Source: CAZGDV01 sp964524995
GTDB taxonomy: Bacteria; Chloroflexota; Dehalococcoidia; SZUA-161
DNA length: 9,640 nucleotides
Reading direction: 5' to 3'
Assembly: GCA_964524995.1 (NCBI GenBank)
Contig: CAZGDV010000109.1
Coordinates: 1 to 9,640 of the forward strand
The position numbers and the translations under genes are program-made. The notes below the pieces were generated by a model. It was not told where the DNA came from. It did no database searches and worked only from the letters and a program-made list of their open reading frames with translations. This document shows positions 1 through 6,924 of the stretch, in pieces (position 1 is the stretch's first letter; the number at the start of each line of letters is the position of its first letter).

Positions 1-477
1 AAGCGCCTTATCGATCATAGCCGAGACCTTGCCGGCGAGGTCTTCTGGGGTGCAACCCGGTCGCTGATCACGGCCTGCGCCATACTGATCGTGATCACGG
101 CATTCGGGCTCGTGGAGTCGTGGTGGGCCCTGGCGGTCCTGCCGCTGTCGGTGCTCGCCGGCCTGATGTTCTCGTCCATCGCCCTGGTGTTCACGGCTCT
201 TGCGCCCTCCGTCTACAGCTTCAACTACTACTTCACCCTGTTCCTGACGCCGATGTTCTTCTTCAGCGGTGTCTTCTTCCCGCTCGACGAGTTCCCCGAA
301 ATCGTACAGAACCTGAGCTGGATTGTACCGCTCACCTCATTCGCCAACCTGTCAAGGGCCCTGGTCAGCGGCGACCTCGCATCGGGGGCCTGGTGGAGCC
401 TGGGCATCCTCGTGGGGCTGACCGCCGTCTTCTTCCCGGTCTCGCTCCATCTCATGAAGCGACGCCTCTTGAAGTAG
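1..477 (+). CDS. ABC-2 type transporter permease, C-terminal part (5' end outside window)
   Basis: Membrane subunit of an ABC exporter. It would pair with a separate ATPase, which is not in the window, and form the path through the cytoplasmic membrane. The reading frame is open from the first base, so the gene is truncated only by the window edge; 158 residues remain. At least four hydrophobic segments are visible, at roughly residues 20-38, 41-66, 74-90 and 138-152. The stretch 'FFFSGVFFPLDEFP' (about 84-97), followed by 'PLTSFANLSRAL' (110-121), is the typical C-terminal signature of the ABC-2/NodJ/DrrB family, where a short amphipathic loop precedes the last helix. The protein ends with a basic tail (KRRLLK), expected to be cytoplasmic. 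The substrate cannot be told from this fragment; the family exports lipids, oligosaccharides, drugs and other compounds. The internal GTG at 91 is not a likely start, because the frame continues upstream with family-like sequence. Confidence 0.85.
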   Translation, partial: KRLIDHSRDLAGEVFWGATRSLITACAILIVITAFGLVESWWALAVLPLSVLAGLMFSSIALVFTALAPSVYSFNYYFTLFLTPMFFFSGVFFPLDEFPEIVQNLSWIVPLTSFANLSRALVSGDLASGAWWSLGILVGLTAVFFPVSLHLMKRRLLK

Positions 478-545
478 TACGGAAGGCCTATAGAACAGGC
501 GTTGTGCATTGTGATAGTATCTTCTCAGATTCTCTGGATCGACAT

Positions 546-550
546 GGAGG
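546..550 (+). promoter_or_regulatory. Shine-Dalgarno sequence that decides the LOG-family start
   Basis: GGAGG followed by five bases and GTG at 556. It sits inside the reading frame that would begin at the ATG at 544, so it argues against that ATG as the initiation codon. Confidence 0.6.
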
Positions 551-555
551 ACAAA

Positions 556-1239
556 GTGGGGTACGAATACGAGATCAACACCCTGGCCAAAGAGGAGTCA
601 TGGCGGATGTTCCGCATCATGGGGGAGTTGGTCGAGGGGTTCGACAAGCTCTCAGGAATCGAACCCGCCATAAGCGTATACGGGTCGGCGAGGATCGAGC
701 CCGGTGACGAGCTCTACAAGCTCACCGAGACGATAGCATACAGACTTGGCCAGATGGGTTTCTCCATTATCACCGGCGGCGGGCCCGGCGTCATGGAGGC
801 TGCGAACAAGGGTGCATTGGAGGCCGGTGCGACCTCGGTCGGGGTCAACATCGAGCTACCGATGGAACAGAAGCTGAACAGCTACACAACGAAGTCACTC
901 ACGTTCACCCACTTCTTCGTCCGCAAGATAATGCTGGTCAAGTACGCCACCGCATTCATCATCATCCCGGGAGGGCTGGGTACTCTCGACGAGCTAACTG
1001 AAGTGCTGACCCTGATACAGACCGAGAAGATACGACCCTTCCCCGTGATCCTGTTCAAGAGCGAGTACTGGAAGGGATTCCTCGACTGGCTGCGGGACTC
1101 GGCGTTGGCCCAAGGCTACATCTCAGAAGAGGACTTCGAGTTGCTGAGAATCTGCGACGACCCCGACACGGTCGTCCAGGCCGTCCAGCAGTGGTACGTG
1201 CGGCAGGAGGTCGTGGGGAGGAGAGCCGTGGCCAGGTAG
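556..1239 (+). CDS. LOG-family (TIGR00730-type) nucleotide 5'-monophosphate phosphoribohydrolase
   Basis: Cytosolic Rossmann-fold enzyme of the LOG/YgdH/PpnN superfamily. Characterised members hydrolyse the N-glycosidic bond of nucleoside monophosphates (cytokinin riboside 5'-monophosphates or purine nucleotides) to free base and ribose 5-phosphate. With the GTG start at 556 it is 227 residues. Visible motifs are 'VYGSAR' (41-46), 'GGGPGVMEAANKG' (74-86), 'FFVRK' (120-124) and the hallmark PGGxGTxxE as 'PGGLGTLDE' (138-146); the Arg of the third and the Glu of the last are the catalytic pair in the family. The GTG is preferred because GGAGG at 546-550 lies five bases upstream. The ATG at 544 and a TTG at 502 are in frame but have no convincing Shine-Dalgarno sequence. 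The permease gene ends 78 bases upstream on the same strand. The true substrate is not deducible, and 'lysine decarboxylase', an older label for this family, should not be used. Confidence 0.9.
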   Translation: MGYEYEINTLAKEESWRMFRIMGELVEGFDKLSGIEPAISVYGSARIEPGDELYKLTETIAYRLGQMGFSIITGGGPGVMEAANKGALEAGATSVGVNIELPMEQKLNSYTTKSLTFTHFFVRKIMLVKYATAFIIIPGGLGTLDELTEVLTLIQTEKIRPFPVILFKSEYWKGFLDWLRDSALAQGYISEEDFELLRICDDPDTVVQAVQQWYVRQEVVGRRAVAR

Positions 1240-1244
1240 ACTCT

Positions 1245-2651
1245 CTAGTCCAGCACCGCCCGTTCCTTGTAGCCCGGCACCGATACCTTCCATCCCGTCT
1301 TATCCCTGACGAAGCCCGCATAGGAGTGGGCCGTCTCAGGCTCCCCGTGCGTAATGAATACCTGCCTGGGTGGGCCCTTGAGCCCGGTCAACCACCGCCA
1401 CAGATCATCCCGGTCGGCGTGGGCCGAGAATCCCTGAATCTGGTCTATTCTGGCCCGCACCGGGTGGTTCTCTCCGAATATCCTGACCTCCTTGGCACCC
1501 TCGACTATCTGCCTGCCCAGCGTGCCCACGGCCTGGTACCCCACGAACAGGACTGTGCTCTGTGGTCTCGATATGTGCTGCCTGAGATGGTGCTTGATTC
1601 TGCCGCCGGTGCACATCCCAGAACCAGCTATGATCATCGCGCCTTCCAGCACCTCGTTGATGGCCTTCGACTCATCGACCGTCTTCACCAGACTGAGGCC
1701 CGGGAAGTCGAACGGCGAGTTCCCGCTGCGCACCAGCCTCTTCATCTCCTTGTCATAGAACTCCGGGTTCTGCTCAAAGACATCGGTTATCCTGACGGCC
1801 ATGGGGCTATCCAGGAACACCCTGATCCGGGGGATGCGGCCCTCCATGAGAAGCTGGTTCAGGTAATACAACACCTCCTGCGCCCGTTCAAGGGCGAAGC
1901 TCGGCACGATCACATTGCCACCGGCCTCCAGGGTGGAGTTGATGATCTCAGCCAGCTCTTCGGCAATCGTCTCCGACCCCTCGTGCAGCCTGTCACCGTA
2001 CGTCGACTCCGTAACGATGTAGTCGCCCTCCTCGAACACCGTCGGGTCCTTGAGAATGGGCCTGTCCCAGCGCCCCATGTCACCGGAGAAGAGGAGTATC
2101 CGCTCTGCTCCCTTCTGCTTGACCGAGACCCTCAGCATCGCCGAGCCGAAGACGTGGCCGGCATCGTGGAACACGGCGTTGACCCCCTTCCCGACCTCCA
2201 CCGGCTGCCTGTACTCCACGGGCCTCAGCAAGGGGAAGCAGGCTTCAGCATCGTCGGTGGTATAGAGAGGGAGCTCAGGGTAAGGTCCGTGCCTGCCCTC
2301 TCGCTCGTGTCTCCTCTTCTTGTAGGCGGCATCCTCTTCCTGCAGCTTCGCGGAGTCCAGCAGCATGATCTTCACTATGTCCGCGGTGGCACTCGTACAA
2401 TAGATAGGACCGCTGTACCCATCGCGGACCAGCTTCGGCAGGAGGCCGCAATGGTCTATGTGCGCATGAGTCAGAAGGACAGCATCGACGCTCCCGCAAG
2501 CCACCGGGAACGGGTCCCAGTTCCTCTTACGGAACTCTCTCTCCTGGTACAGGCCGCAGTCCACCAGGAAGCGGAATCCGTTCGAGTCCAGGCAGTATCG
2601 CGACCCTGTCACATTCTGTGCGGCACCCAGGAAGTGCATGTCTATCCGCAC
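1245..2651 (-). CDS. beta-CASP metallo-beta-lactamase fold ribonuclease (YsiH/CPSF73-like)
   Basis: Predicted zinc-dependent RNA-processing nuclease, cytosolic, 468 residues, a normal length for the bacterial short beta-CASP family that lacks KH domains. The metallo-beta-lactamase motifs are complete: 'THAHIDH' (61-67; His62, His64, Asp66, His67), His166 in 'HDAGHVFGS', and Asp191 in 'FSGDMGR'. The beta-CASP insert carries 'TESTYGD' (motif A Glu215), 'VPSFALERAQE' (249-259) and 'DSPMA' (281-285). The C-terminal part returns with 'SGMCTGG', 'GFSAHAD' (His411, motif B) and 'THGE' (His435, motif C). All expected metal and catalytic positions are present, so it should be active. The GTG start at 2651 is supported by AGGAGG six bases upstream; the next ATG is four codons inside. 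It follows the KARI-like gene by 38 bases on the same strand and is probably co-transcribed with it. Its natural RNA target, and whether it cuts inside or from an end, cannot be read from the sequence. Confidence 0.92.
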   Translation of the reverse strand: MRIDMHFLGAAQNVTGSRYCLDSNGFRFLVDCGLYQEREFRKRNWDPFPVACGSVDAVLLTHAHIDHCGLLPKLVRDGYSGPIYCTSATADIVKIMLLDSAKLQEEDAAYKKRRHEREGRHGPYPELPLYTTDDAEACFPLLRPVEYRQPVEVGKGVNAVFHDAGHVFGSAMLRVSVKQKGAERILLFSGDMGRWDRPILKDPTVFEEGDYIVTESTYGDRLHEGSETIAEELAEIINSTLEAGGNVIVPSFALERAQEVLYYLNQLLMEGRIPRIRVFLDSPMAVRITDVFEQNPEFYDKEMKRLVRSGNSPFDFPGLSLVKTVDESKAINEVLEGAMIIAGSGMCTGGRIKHHLRQHISRPQSTVLFVGYQAVGTLGRQIVEGAKEVRIFGENHPVRARIDQIQGFSAHADRDDLWRWLTGLKGPPRQVFITHGEPETAHSYAGFVRDKTGWKVSVPGYKERAVLD

Positions 2652-2656
2652 TCCGG

Positions 2657-2663
2657 CCCTCCT
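2657..2663 (-). promoter_or_regulatory. Shine-Dalgarno sequence of the beta-CASP nuclease gene
   Basis: Read on the minus strand this is AGGAGGG, with the AGGAGG core six bases before the GTG at 2651. It fixes the GTG as the start over the ATG four codons further in. Confidence 0.7.
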
Positions 2664-2689
2664 GTCAATTGTGGTTCGATTCGCCTCGG

Positions 2690-3673
2690 CTACATGCGGA
2701 AGGCCTCACGTGCCTTCCTCTCCCACTCGGCGATGGGATGCTGGTTCCTGAATTCCCTGATCTGGTTGAATACGGGCAGACCGGCCTTTCGCTCGGCCTC
2801 CCATTCGCTGGCGAAGGCCCCGGATCGGATATCCTCCAGCACCTCCCCCATGACCTGAGACACTCGCGGGTCCATGAAGCGCCCGCCGCGCGTCATCGAC
2901 CCGTACTGGGACGTGTGGGAGTGGAGCTCCATCTGCGCGAAGAACCCCATCTCCACTATCTTCTGCATCGAGTAGGCAAATTCACCCGACAGCATCAGCT
3001 CGATCATAATAGCTTCCACGGGATATCCGGCGTCGATCAGCGTCTGGATGGCCGACAGCAGCACCTGCCCGAAGGCGGGGCCGAAGCCCTGCTCCGTGAA
3101 CAGATCGAGCTCCGCCTCCTCGGCGAAGGTCAGCTCCATCGCGCCGCTCTTGGTCGAACCGATGCCCTTTGCGACGGCCAGCGCGATCTGCAGCGCGCTC
3201 CCGGTCGCGTCCTGGTGAACCCCAACGAAGCTGGGAAACCCCTTACCCTCGACGTAGCGCTGTCGCACGCCCGCGCCTATCATGCGGGGCGCAACCATGA
3301 CAACGTCGATCCCTTCCGGCGGCTGTATGAGGCCAAAGGCCATATTGTAACCGGAAGCGAAGCAGATGGCATTGCCTGACTGCAATCCCGGCGCAACGTG
3401 TTGCGCGAACACCTCGGGCATCACCTCGTCGGGAATGAGCAGAAGCGCCACATCACCCTTTGCAGCCGCATCCCCGATCTGCATGGCATCGAACCCATCC
3501 TCGATCGCCTGCTGCCGTGTCTCGTCGGCGCGCACGCCGATAACGACATCGAAGCCGCTGTCATGCAGGTTGAGCGCCTGAGCACGCCCCTGATTGCCGT
3601 ATCCGATCACGCTGATGGTCCTGCCACGAAGGATCTCCGTGCTCACGTCGTCATCGTGGAAAACGCCATGCAT
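2690..3673 (-). CDS. ilvC: Divergent ketol-acid reductoisomerase (KARI, class I size), catalytic residues altered
   Basis: Member of the IlvC family, which isomerises and reduces acetolactate or acetohydroxybutyrate with NAD(P)H and Mg2+ in valine and isoleucine synthesis. Its 327 residues are a normal class I length. The N-terminal Rossmann domain has 'VIGYGNQGRAQALNL' (22-36). The C-terminal helical domain keeps metal ligands Asp190 and Glu194 ('DLFTEQ'), Glu225 and Glu231, and Ser252 ('HSHTSQYG'). The tail ('VLEDIRSGAF', 'AGLPVFN', 'HPIAEW') is typical KARI. Departures from the family: Ser107 replaces the His of the usual AHG motif; Arg130 replaces the Lys of the usual APK motif; the following GPGH is 'MIGAG'; two residues are inserted between Glu225 and Glu231. 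The ATG at 3673 has GGAGGAGG seven bases upstream. No ilvB, ilvN, ilvD or leuA lies nearby. It may be a true but divergent KARI or a paralogue acting on another substrate. Family membership is sure; the function is not. Confidence 0.85.
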   Translation of the reverse strand: MHGVFHDDDVSTEILRGRTISVIGYGNQGRAQALNLHDSGFDVVIGVRADETRQQAIEDGFDAMQIGDAAAKGDVALLLIPDEVMPEVFAQHVAPGLQSGNAICFASGYNMAFGLIQPPEGIDVVMVAPRMIGAGVRQRYVEGKGFPSFVGVHQDATGSALQIALAVAKGIGSTKSGAMELTFAEEAELDLFTEQGFGPAFGQVLLSAIQTLIDAGYPVEAIMIELMLSGEFAYSMQKIVEMGFFAQMELHSHTSQYGSMTRGGRFMDPRVSQVMGEVLEDIRSGAFASEWEAERKAGLPVFNQIREFRNQHPIAEWERKAREAFRM

Positions 3674-3797
3674 ACCCTAACCTCCTCCGGAGCAGCTGCA
3701 CCCAGCCGTAGCACATAGTGTTACCAGGGTCGTGACTCAGTGTAGCTCATGTGCGTCCCCCTGTCACGTGCAGCATGGAAGGGGGCGACGGGGTGCC
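3674..3797 (-). other. Intergenic region between the HD-GYP and KARI-like genes (candidate promoter region)
   Basis: This 124-base gap is the largest in the minus-strand array, so it is the most likely place for the signalling operon to end and a new transcript to begin. It holds the Shine-Dalgarno sequence of the next gene, a copy of the recurring TAGTGTTACC motif (plus-strand 3716-3725), and a possible hairpin of five C/G pairs (3757-3761 with 3781-3785, loop 19 bases). The hairpin has no T tract in either direction, so I do not call it a terminator. I see no good -35/-10 pair. The region is too short for a T-box leader, and no leader peptide rich in branched-chain codons is evident. Confidence 0.4.
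3681..3688 (-). promoter_or_regulatory. Strong Shine-Dalgarno sequence of the KARI-like gene
   Basis: GGAGGAGG on the minus strand, seven bases before the ATG at 3673. Its strength suggests efficient translation. Confidence 0.7.
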
Positions 3798-5039
3798 CTA
3801 TTCGCGCGTAGTGCCGTCGCGCCAGGACAGCGAGGAGCCAAGGGGGGTCGACCGGTGCTTCCTGAGGGCGACGATGAAGGCCTCGACGGCCTTGGGGCAG
3901 AACTGGGTCTTTGTGCACGCCCGCAACTCGTGGAGCGCATAGCTCACGCTGAGGGCGGAGCGGTACGCGCGATCGGTAGTCATGGTGTCGAACGCATCAG
4001 CCACCGCTATTAAGCGGGCGCCCATCGGGATTTCCTCTTTCTCCAACCCCTGAGGGTAGCCTGTGCCGTCGTACTTCTCGTGATGATGCAGGACCAGGCT
4101 CTTCGTCCTCTCCAGGAACGGAACATCGCCGATGATGTTGGCTCCAATCATGGGGTGGCTGCGCATCACAACCCACTCATCGGGCTGCAGGCGACTCGGC
4201 TTGCGCAACATGGCATCGATGATACCGATCTTGCCCACATCGTGGAGAATGCCAGCGTACTCTATGGCCTCAAGCTCATCCTGCGGCAGGTCGAGCTGCC
4301 GTCCCGCCAGCAGAGCGTATTCCTTCACCCGTTGGGAGTGCCCGCATGTGTAGGGGTCCTTGGCATCGATAGCTGTGGCAAGCGCCCGAACCGTCCTCTT
4401 GTATCCATCCAGCAAGGCCTCGTGCAGCCTGGCGTTCTCGATCGCCATAGCAGCGGTGGAGGCAACAGAGACCAAAGCCTCCAGGTCCTGGCTGTCGAAG
4501 TCGCTCCCGTCGAGCTTATTCAATACCTCGATGACGCCGATCGTCTTGCTGTGCACGATCAGCGGTGCGCACATAATGGACCTGGTGGTGAAGCCCGTCT
4601 CCTGATCCACCGCCCGATGAAAGCGCTGGTCGGACGCAACGTTGTTGACGATGACAGGTTCCCCATTGCGCGCAACCCAACCGGCGATGCCCTCATCAAG
4701 GCCTATCCTGACCTTCTTGAGCGCCTGCCCGACGTCCCCATCAGCGAATTCGAAGTACAGCTCCTGCGACTCCTCATCGAGAAGCAATACCGACGACGCG
4801 GCAGCCCTGAGAGACTGCTTCGTCATCGGCACTATCTCGTCAACGAGCCTGGACACCTCCGAGGCCGCGCTCGCTTTCTTCCCGACCTCGTATAGAAGGC
4901 CCAGTCTGAAATCGTTTTGGCCAGGCACGGGGACGGCGAACCTGCTGCCTGCAATCGGGAGCCCACACGTGATCTGAGGGACCAGTCCTTCGGGTTCCTC
5001 AGCTGGCAGCAGACCGAGTTTTGTTATGTCAAGATCCAT
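3798..5039 (-). CDS. GAF domain plus HD-GYP c-di-GMP phosphodiesterase
   Basis: Predicted cytosolic enzyme that hydrolyses the second messenger cyclic di-GMP, gated by a GAF sensor domain; 413 residues with no membrane segment. Residues 1-57 are an unassigned N-terminal region. The GAF domain runs from about 58 to 205, with 'GIAGWVARNGEPVIVNNV' (117-134) and 'SIMCAPL' (154-160). The HD-GYP domain runs from about 211 to 395: His234 in 'TCGHSQRV', 'HDVGKIGI' (266-273), His295 in 'RSHP', 'HHEKYDGTGYP' (319-329) and Asp348 in 'VADAFDTMTTDRAYR'. The HD pair, the downstream histidines and the GYP triad are all intact, so catalysis is expected. The ATG at 5039 has AGGA seven bases upstream and lies 16 bases after the stop of the FecR-domain gene, so it is very likely the last gene of that operon. 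The GAF ligand is unknown. Some HD-GYP proteins act instead on cGAMP, which the sequence alone does not exclude. Confidence 0.93.
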   Translation of the reverse strand: MDLDITKLGLLPAEEPEGLVPQITCGLPIAGSRFAVPVPGQNDFRLGLLYEVGKKASAASEVSRLVDEIVPMTKQSLRAAASSVLLLDEESQELYFEFADGDVGQALKKVRIGLDEGIAGWVARNGEPVIVNNVASDQRFHRAVDQETGFTTRSIMCAPLIVHSKTIGVIEVLNKLDGSDFDSQDLEALVSVASTAAMAIENARLHEALLDGYKRTVRALATAIDAKDPYTCGHSQRVKEYALLAGRQLDLPQDELEAIEYAGILHDVGKIGIIDAMLRKPSRLQPDEWVVMRSHPMIGANIIGDVPFLERTKSLVLHHHEKYDGTGYPQGLEKEEIPMGARLIAVADAFDTMTTDRAYRSALSVSYALHELRACTKTQFCPKAVEAFIVALRKHRSTPLGSSLSWRDGTTRE

Positions 5040-5055
5040 ACGCGATCCTGTTCGG

Positions 5056-6912
5056 CTATTGGACAGAAATGAAGCTGGCCGTCACCGTCTGGGCTTGATT
5101 CATCGTAATCCTGGTTATCGGCGAAGCACTATCCTCGACGTTGCCCGTCCAAGAGTAGAAGGACCAACCAGCCTTGGGTGTTGCCACCAGATCGACTACG
5201 GCCCCTTTCTCGTACGTGAATACGCCCTGCCCGGGCTCAGTCACCAGACCACCACCGATCGCCACGATCGTGAGTATGTACTTGTCGCTGCTGACGCTCC
5301 CGGGGCGTACCGTGTAGCTCGGCCCGATCAGGCCCGGGACGTCGCCTGTCGGGCCATCAGGCCCCTCTGATCCCCCCGGCTCGGCCCCCCCGGCCCCAGT
5401 CTCACTCGGCTCTCCGCCGGCGGTGGCCACAGGGCCATCTGTATTGGTTGACTCGCTCCCCTGAGTAACGGGAGGTACCGTCGGGGTGAGTTGCACACCA
5501 TCCTTGCTGCCGGAACCGTGCTCCTGTTCGGATTCGGCTTCTCCAACGGGGGTGGCAGCTTCCTTAGCCAGTGGCGCAACAATCACATTGTCCGCCGCCT
5601 GAGTACCGAGAGGTTCGATATCTCCCAGCGTAGCGCCAACCAGGCGGCCATTCGCGAACTCCAGGTCGATTCTCACAATCCACTCACTACCAGTGGCCAT
5701 GGCATAGGATTCGCTGAGCTCGAACGCGGTGGTTCCAGAGGCGATTCCTCTCAGGGTAACTCTCGCCGTGCCATCCGCCGCTCCCCTCAGAATCAGCCGG
5801 TACGTTCCATCAATCGGGTCGACTATGGCGATCGTCTGAAGACCGCTATCCGAGCAATCCAACTGTGAACGCGGGATCTGATTGAAGGCAACTCCACTAG
5901 GCAGGTGACCGGTGCTGGCCCAACTCGGGTCGACAAGAGAGGCCACGGCCGGCATGACCGCCTCTACCACGAGTCCGTTGTCAGCCTCGGGTACGGGCTG
6001 CAGGTCGGCAGGCGGCTGCCCGGACTGTACGCCCACCTGATGGCCAGCCGGCACGTATACCTCTTGATCCTGTCCAATCACACTGACCAATCCGCTATAG
6101 GTGCGCACAGCTGTGGCACCCGTATCGTCTACCTCTACCTCGAACTCGGTGCCCCGAACCAGAGCATAGGCCGACGGTGTCTGGACTTCATACCTGGAGC
6201 CCGGGTCCACCTTCTTGACTACTCGGCTCCAGGTCGTGCCAACCCACTGCTTGAGCACGATCTGTGCGCTCTGAGCGCTATCCCCCTCCACCTGCTCGAC
6301 CTCGACATCCGTACCGGGCTCCAACTCTATAGTGCTCCCTTCGAAGAAGGTCAGCACAGCCTTCGAATCAGCATCGGTCTTCACACGAGAGCCAGCTTCG
6401 AGGGTCATGCCATCGGTTGCCGCCTCCCATGATGCCGTGCCCGGCACCATGTACTCGACATCGCCTGATAGAAGGCTCAGCGTGCACTGTGATCCCAGGT
6501 CGGGACTCGCCGGGCCCAATGCCAGGACCGCATTGAAGATCATTACCGCCGCCAAGGCAAGGAACATCACTGACATCGCGGGAGCAAACAGGCGGCGTGG
6601 GGGGAAAGCCAACACACCGGTGCCCCCGAAAACGCCTCCCAGCCAGCCCGAAGCCGGAGCTGACTGCCGTTGCGCCATGTCTGCCTGGGCAGCCTCCTGC
6701 CGAATACGCGAGATTAGACGAGCCTTTGACTCCAACCTGAACTGGTCTGAGGGAACGATCCTAGGCGCGGAGGAAACGGTCTGTGCTGTCTCCAGCAAGG
6801 GCTCCAGCTGATCACGCATTCCAGGGTAGTTGGAGACGCAGTCAGCGATCTGGTAGCCCTGCTTCAACAGCCTCAAGCATTCCTCAAAGGCCTTTGACAC
6901 ATCCCCTCTCAA
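5056..6912 (-). CDS. Membrane FecR-domain protein, probable anti-sigma/sigma regulator, with C-terminal InlB-type repeat
   Basis: Predicted single-pass membrane protein of 618 residues linking the outside of the cell to the adjacent ECF sigma factor. The N-terminal region (about 8-45, 'ECLRLLKQGY...YPGMRDQLEPLL') resembles the short cytosolic domain found on sigma-linked proteins in Chloroflexota, and would be the sigma-binding part. One hydrophobic helix spans about 109-132. Outside, a FecR-like beta domain covers about 145-295 ('AVLTFFEGSTIELEPGT', 'YALVRGTEFEVE'). A second beta-rich region (about 360-432) begins 'DPIDGTYRLILRG'. A Gly/Pro/Ser/Thr-rich linker (about 440-540) leads to an InlB/Flg_new-type repeat (about 543-616, 'ATPKAGWSFYSWTG', 'MNQAQTVTASF'). 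The TTG start at 6912 shares the bases TTGA with the sigma stop codon and has GGAGGT six bases upstream; a GTG four codons in is the alternative. The overlap implies translational coupling. Whether it inhibits or activates the sigma factor is not known. Confidence 0.88.
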   Translation of the reverse strand: MRGDVSKAFEECLRLLKQGYQIADCVSNYPGMRDQLEPLLETAQTVSSAPRIVPSDQFRLESKARLISRIRQEAAQADMAQRQSAPASGWLGGVFGGTGVLAFPPRRLFAPAMSVMFLALAAVMIFNAVLALGPASPDLGSQCTLSLLSGDVEYMVPGTASWEAATDGMTLEAGSRVKTDADSKAVLTFFEGSTIELEPGTDVEVEQVEGDSAQSAQIVLKQWVGTTWSRVVKKVDPGSRYEVQTPSAYALVRGTEFEVEVDDTGATAVRTYSGLVSVIGQDQEVYVPAGHQVGVQSGQPPADLQPVPEADNGLVVEAVMPAVASLVDPSWASTGHLPSGVAFNQIPRSQLDCSDSGLQTIAIVDPIDGTYRLILRGAADGTARVTLRGIASGTTAFELSESYAMATGSEWIVRIDLEFANGRLVGATLGDIEPLGTQAADNVIVAPLAKEAATPVGEAESEQEHGSGSKDGVQLTPTVPPVTQGSESTNTDGPVATAGGEPSETGAGGAEPGGSEGPDGPTGDVPGLIGPSYTVRPGSVSSDKYILTIVAIGGGLVTEPGQGVFTYEKGAVVDLVATPKAGWSFYSWTGNVEDSASPITRITMNQAQTVTASFISVQ

Positions 6913-6924
6913 ATCAGCACCTCC
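6909..6924 (-). promoter_or_regulatory. TTGA stop/start overlap with internal Shine-Dalgarno sequence
   Basis: The sigma-factor TGA (6911-6909) overlaps the TTG start (6912-6910) of the FecR-domain gene. GGAGGT at 6924-6919, inside the last sigma codons, is six bases from the TTG. This is the classical arrangement for coupled translation and keeps the two products in a fixed ratio. Confidence 0.65.

Noticed and set aside
91..98. GTGATCAC palindrome as an operator, and the GTG as the start of a short gene
   Set aside because: It is inside the open permease frame, which continues to the window edge with family-like sequence.
502..555. TTG at 502 or ATG at 544 as the start of the LOG-family protein
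   Set aside because: Neither has a good ribosome site, and the added residues are not needed by the family, whereas GGAGG is ideally placed for the GTG at 556.
1191..2858. Long plus-strand open frame (555 codons) opposite the nuclease gene
   Set aside because: It is a shadow of the beta-CASP gene: no family-like motifs, many Arg/His/Pro residues, and it runs antisense to complete catalytic motifs.
3757..3785. CCCCC/GGGGG hairpin after the HD-GYP gene as a rho-independent terminator
   Set aside because: The stem is only five clear pairs with a 19-base loop, and no T tract follows on either strand.
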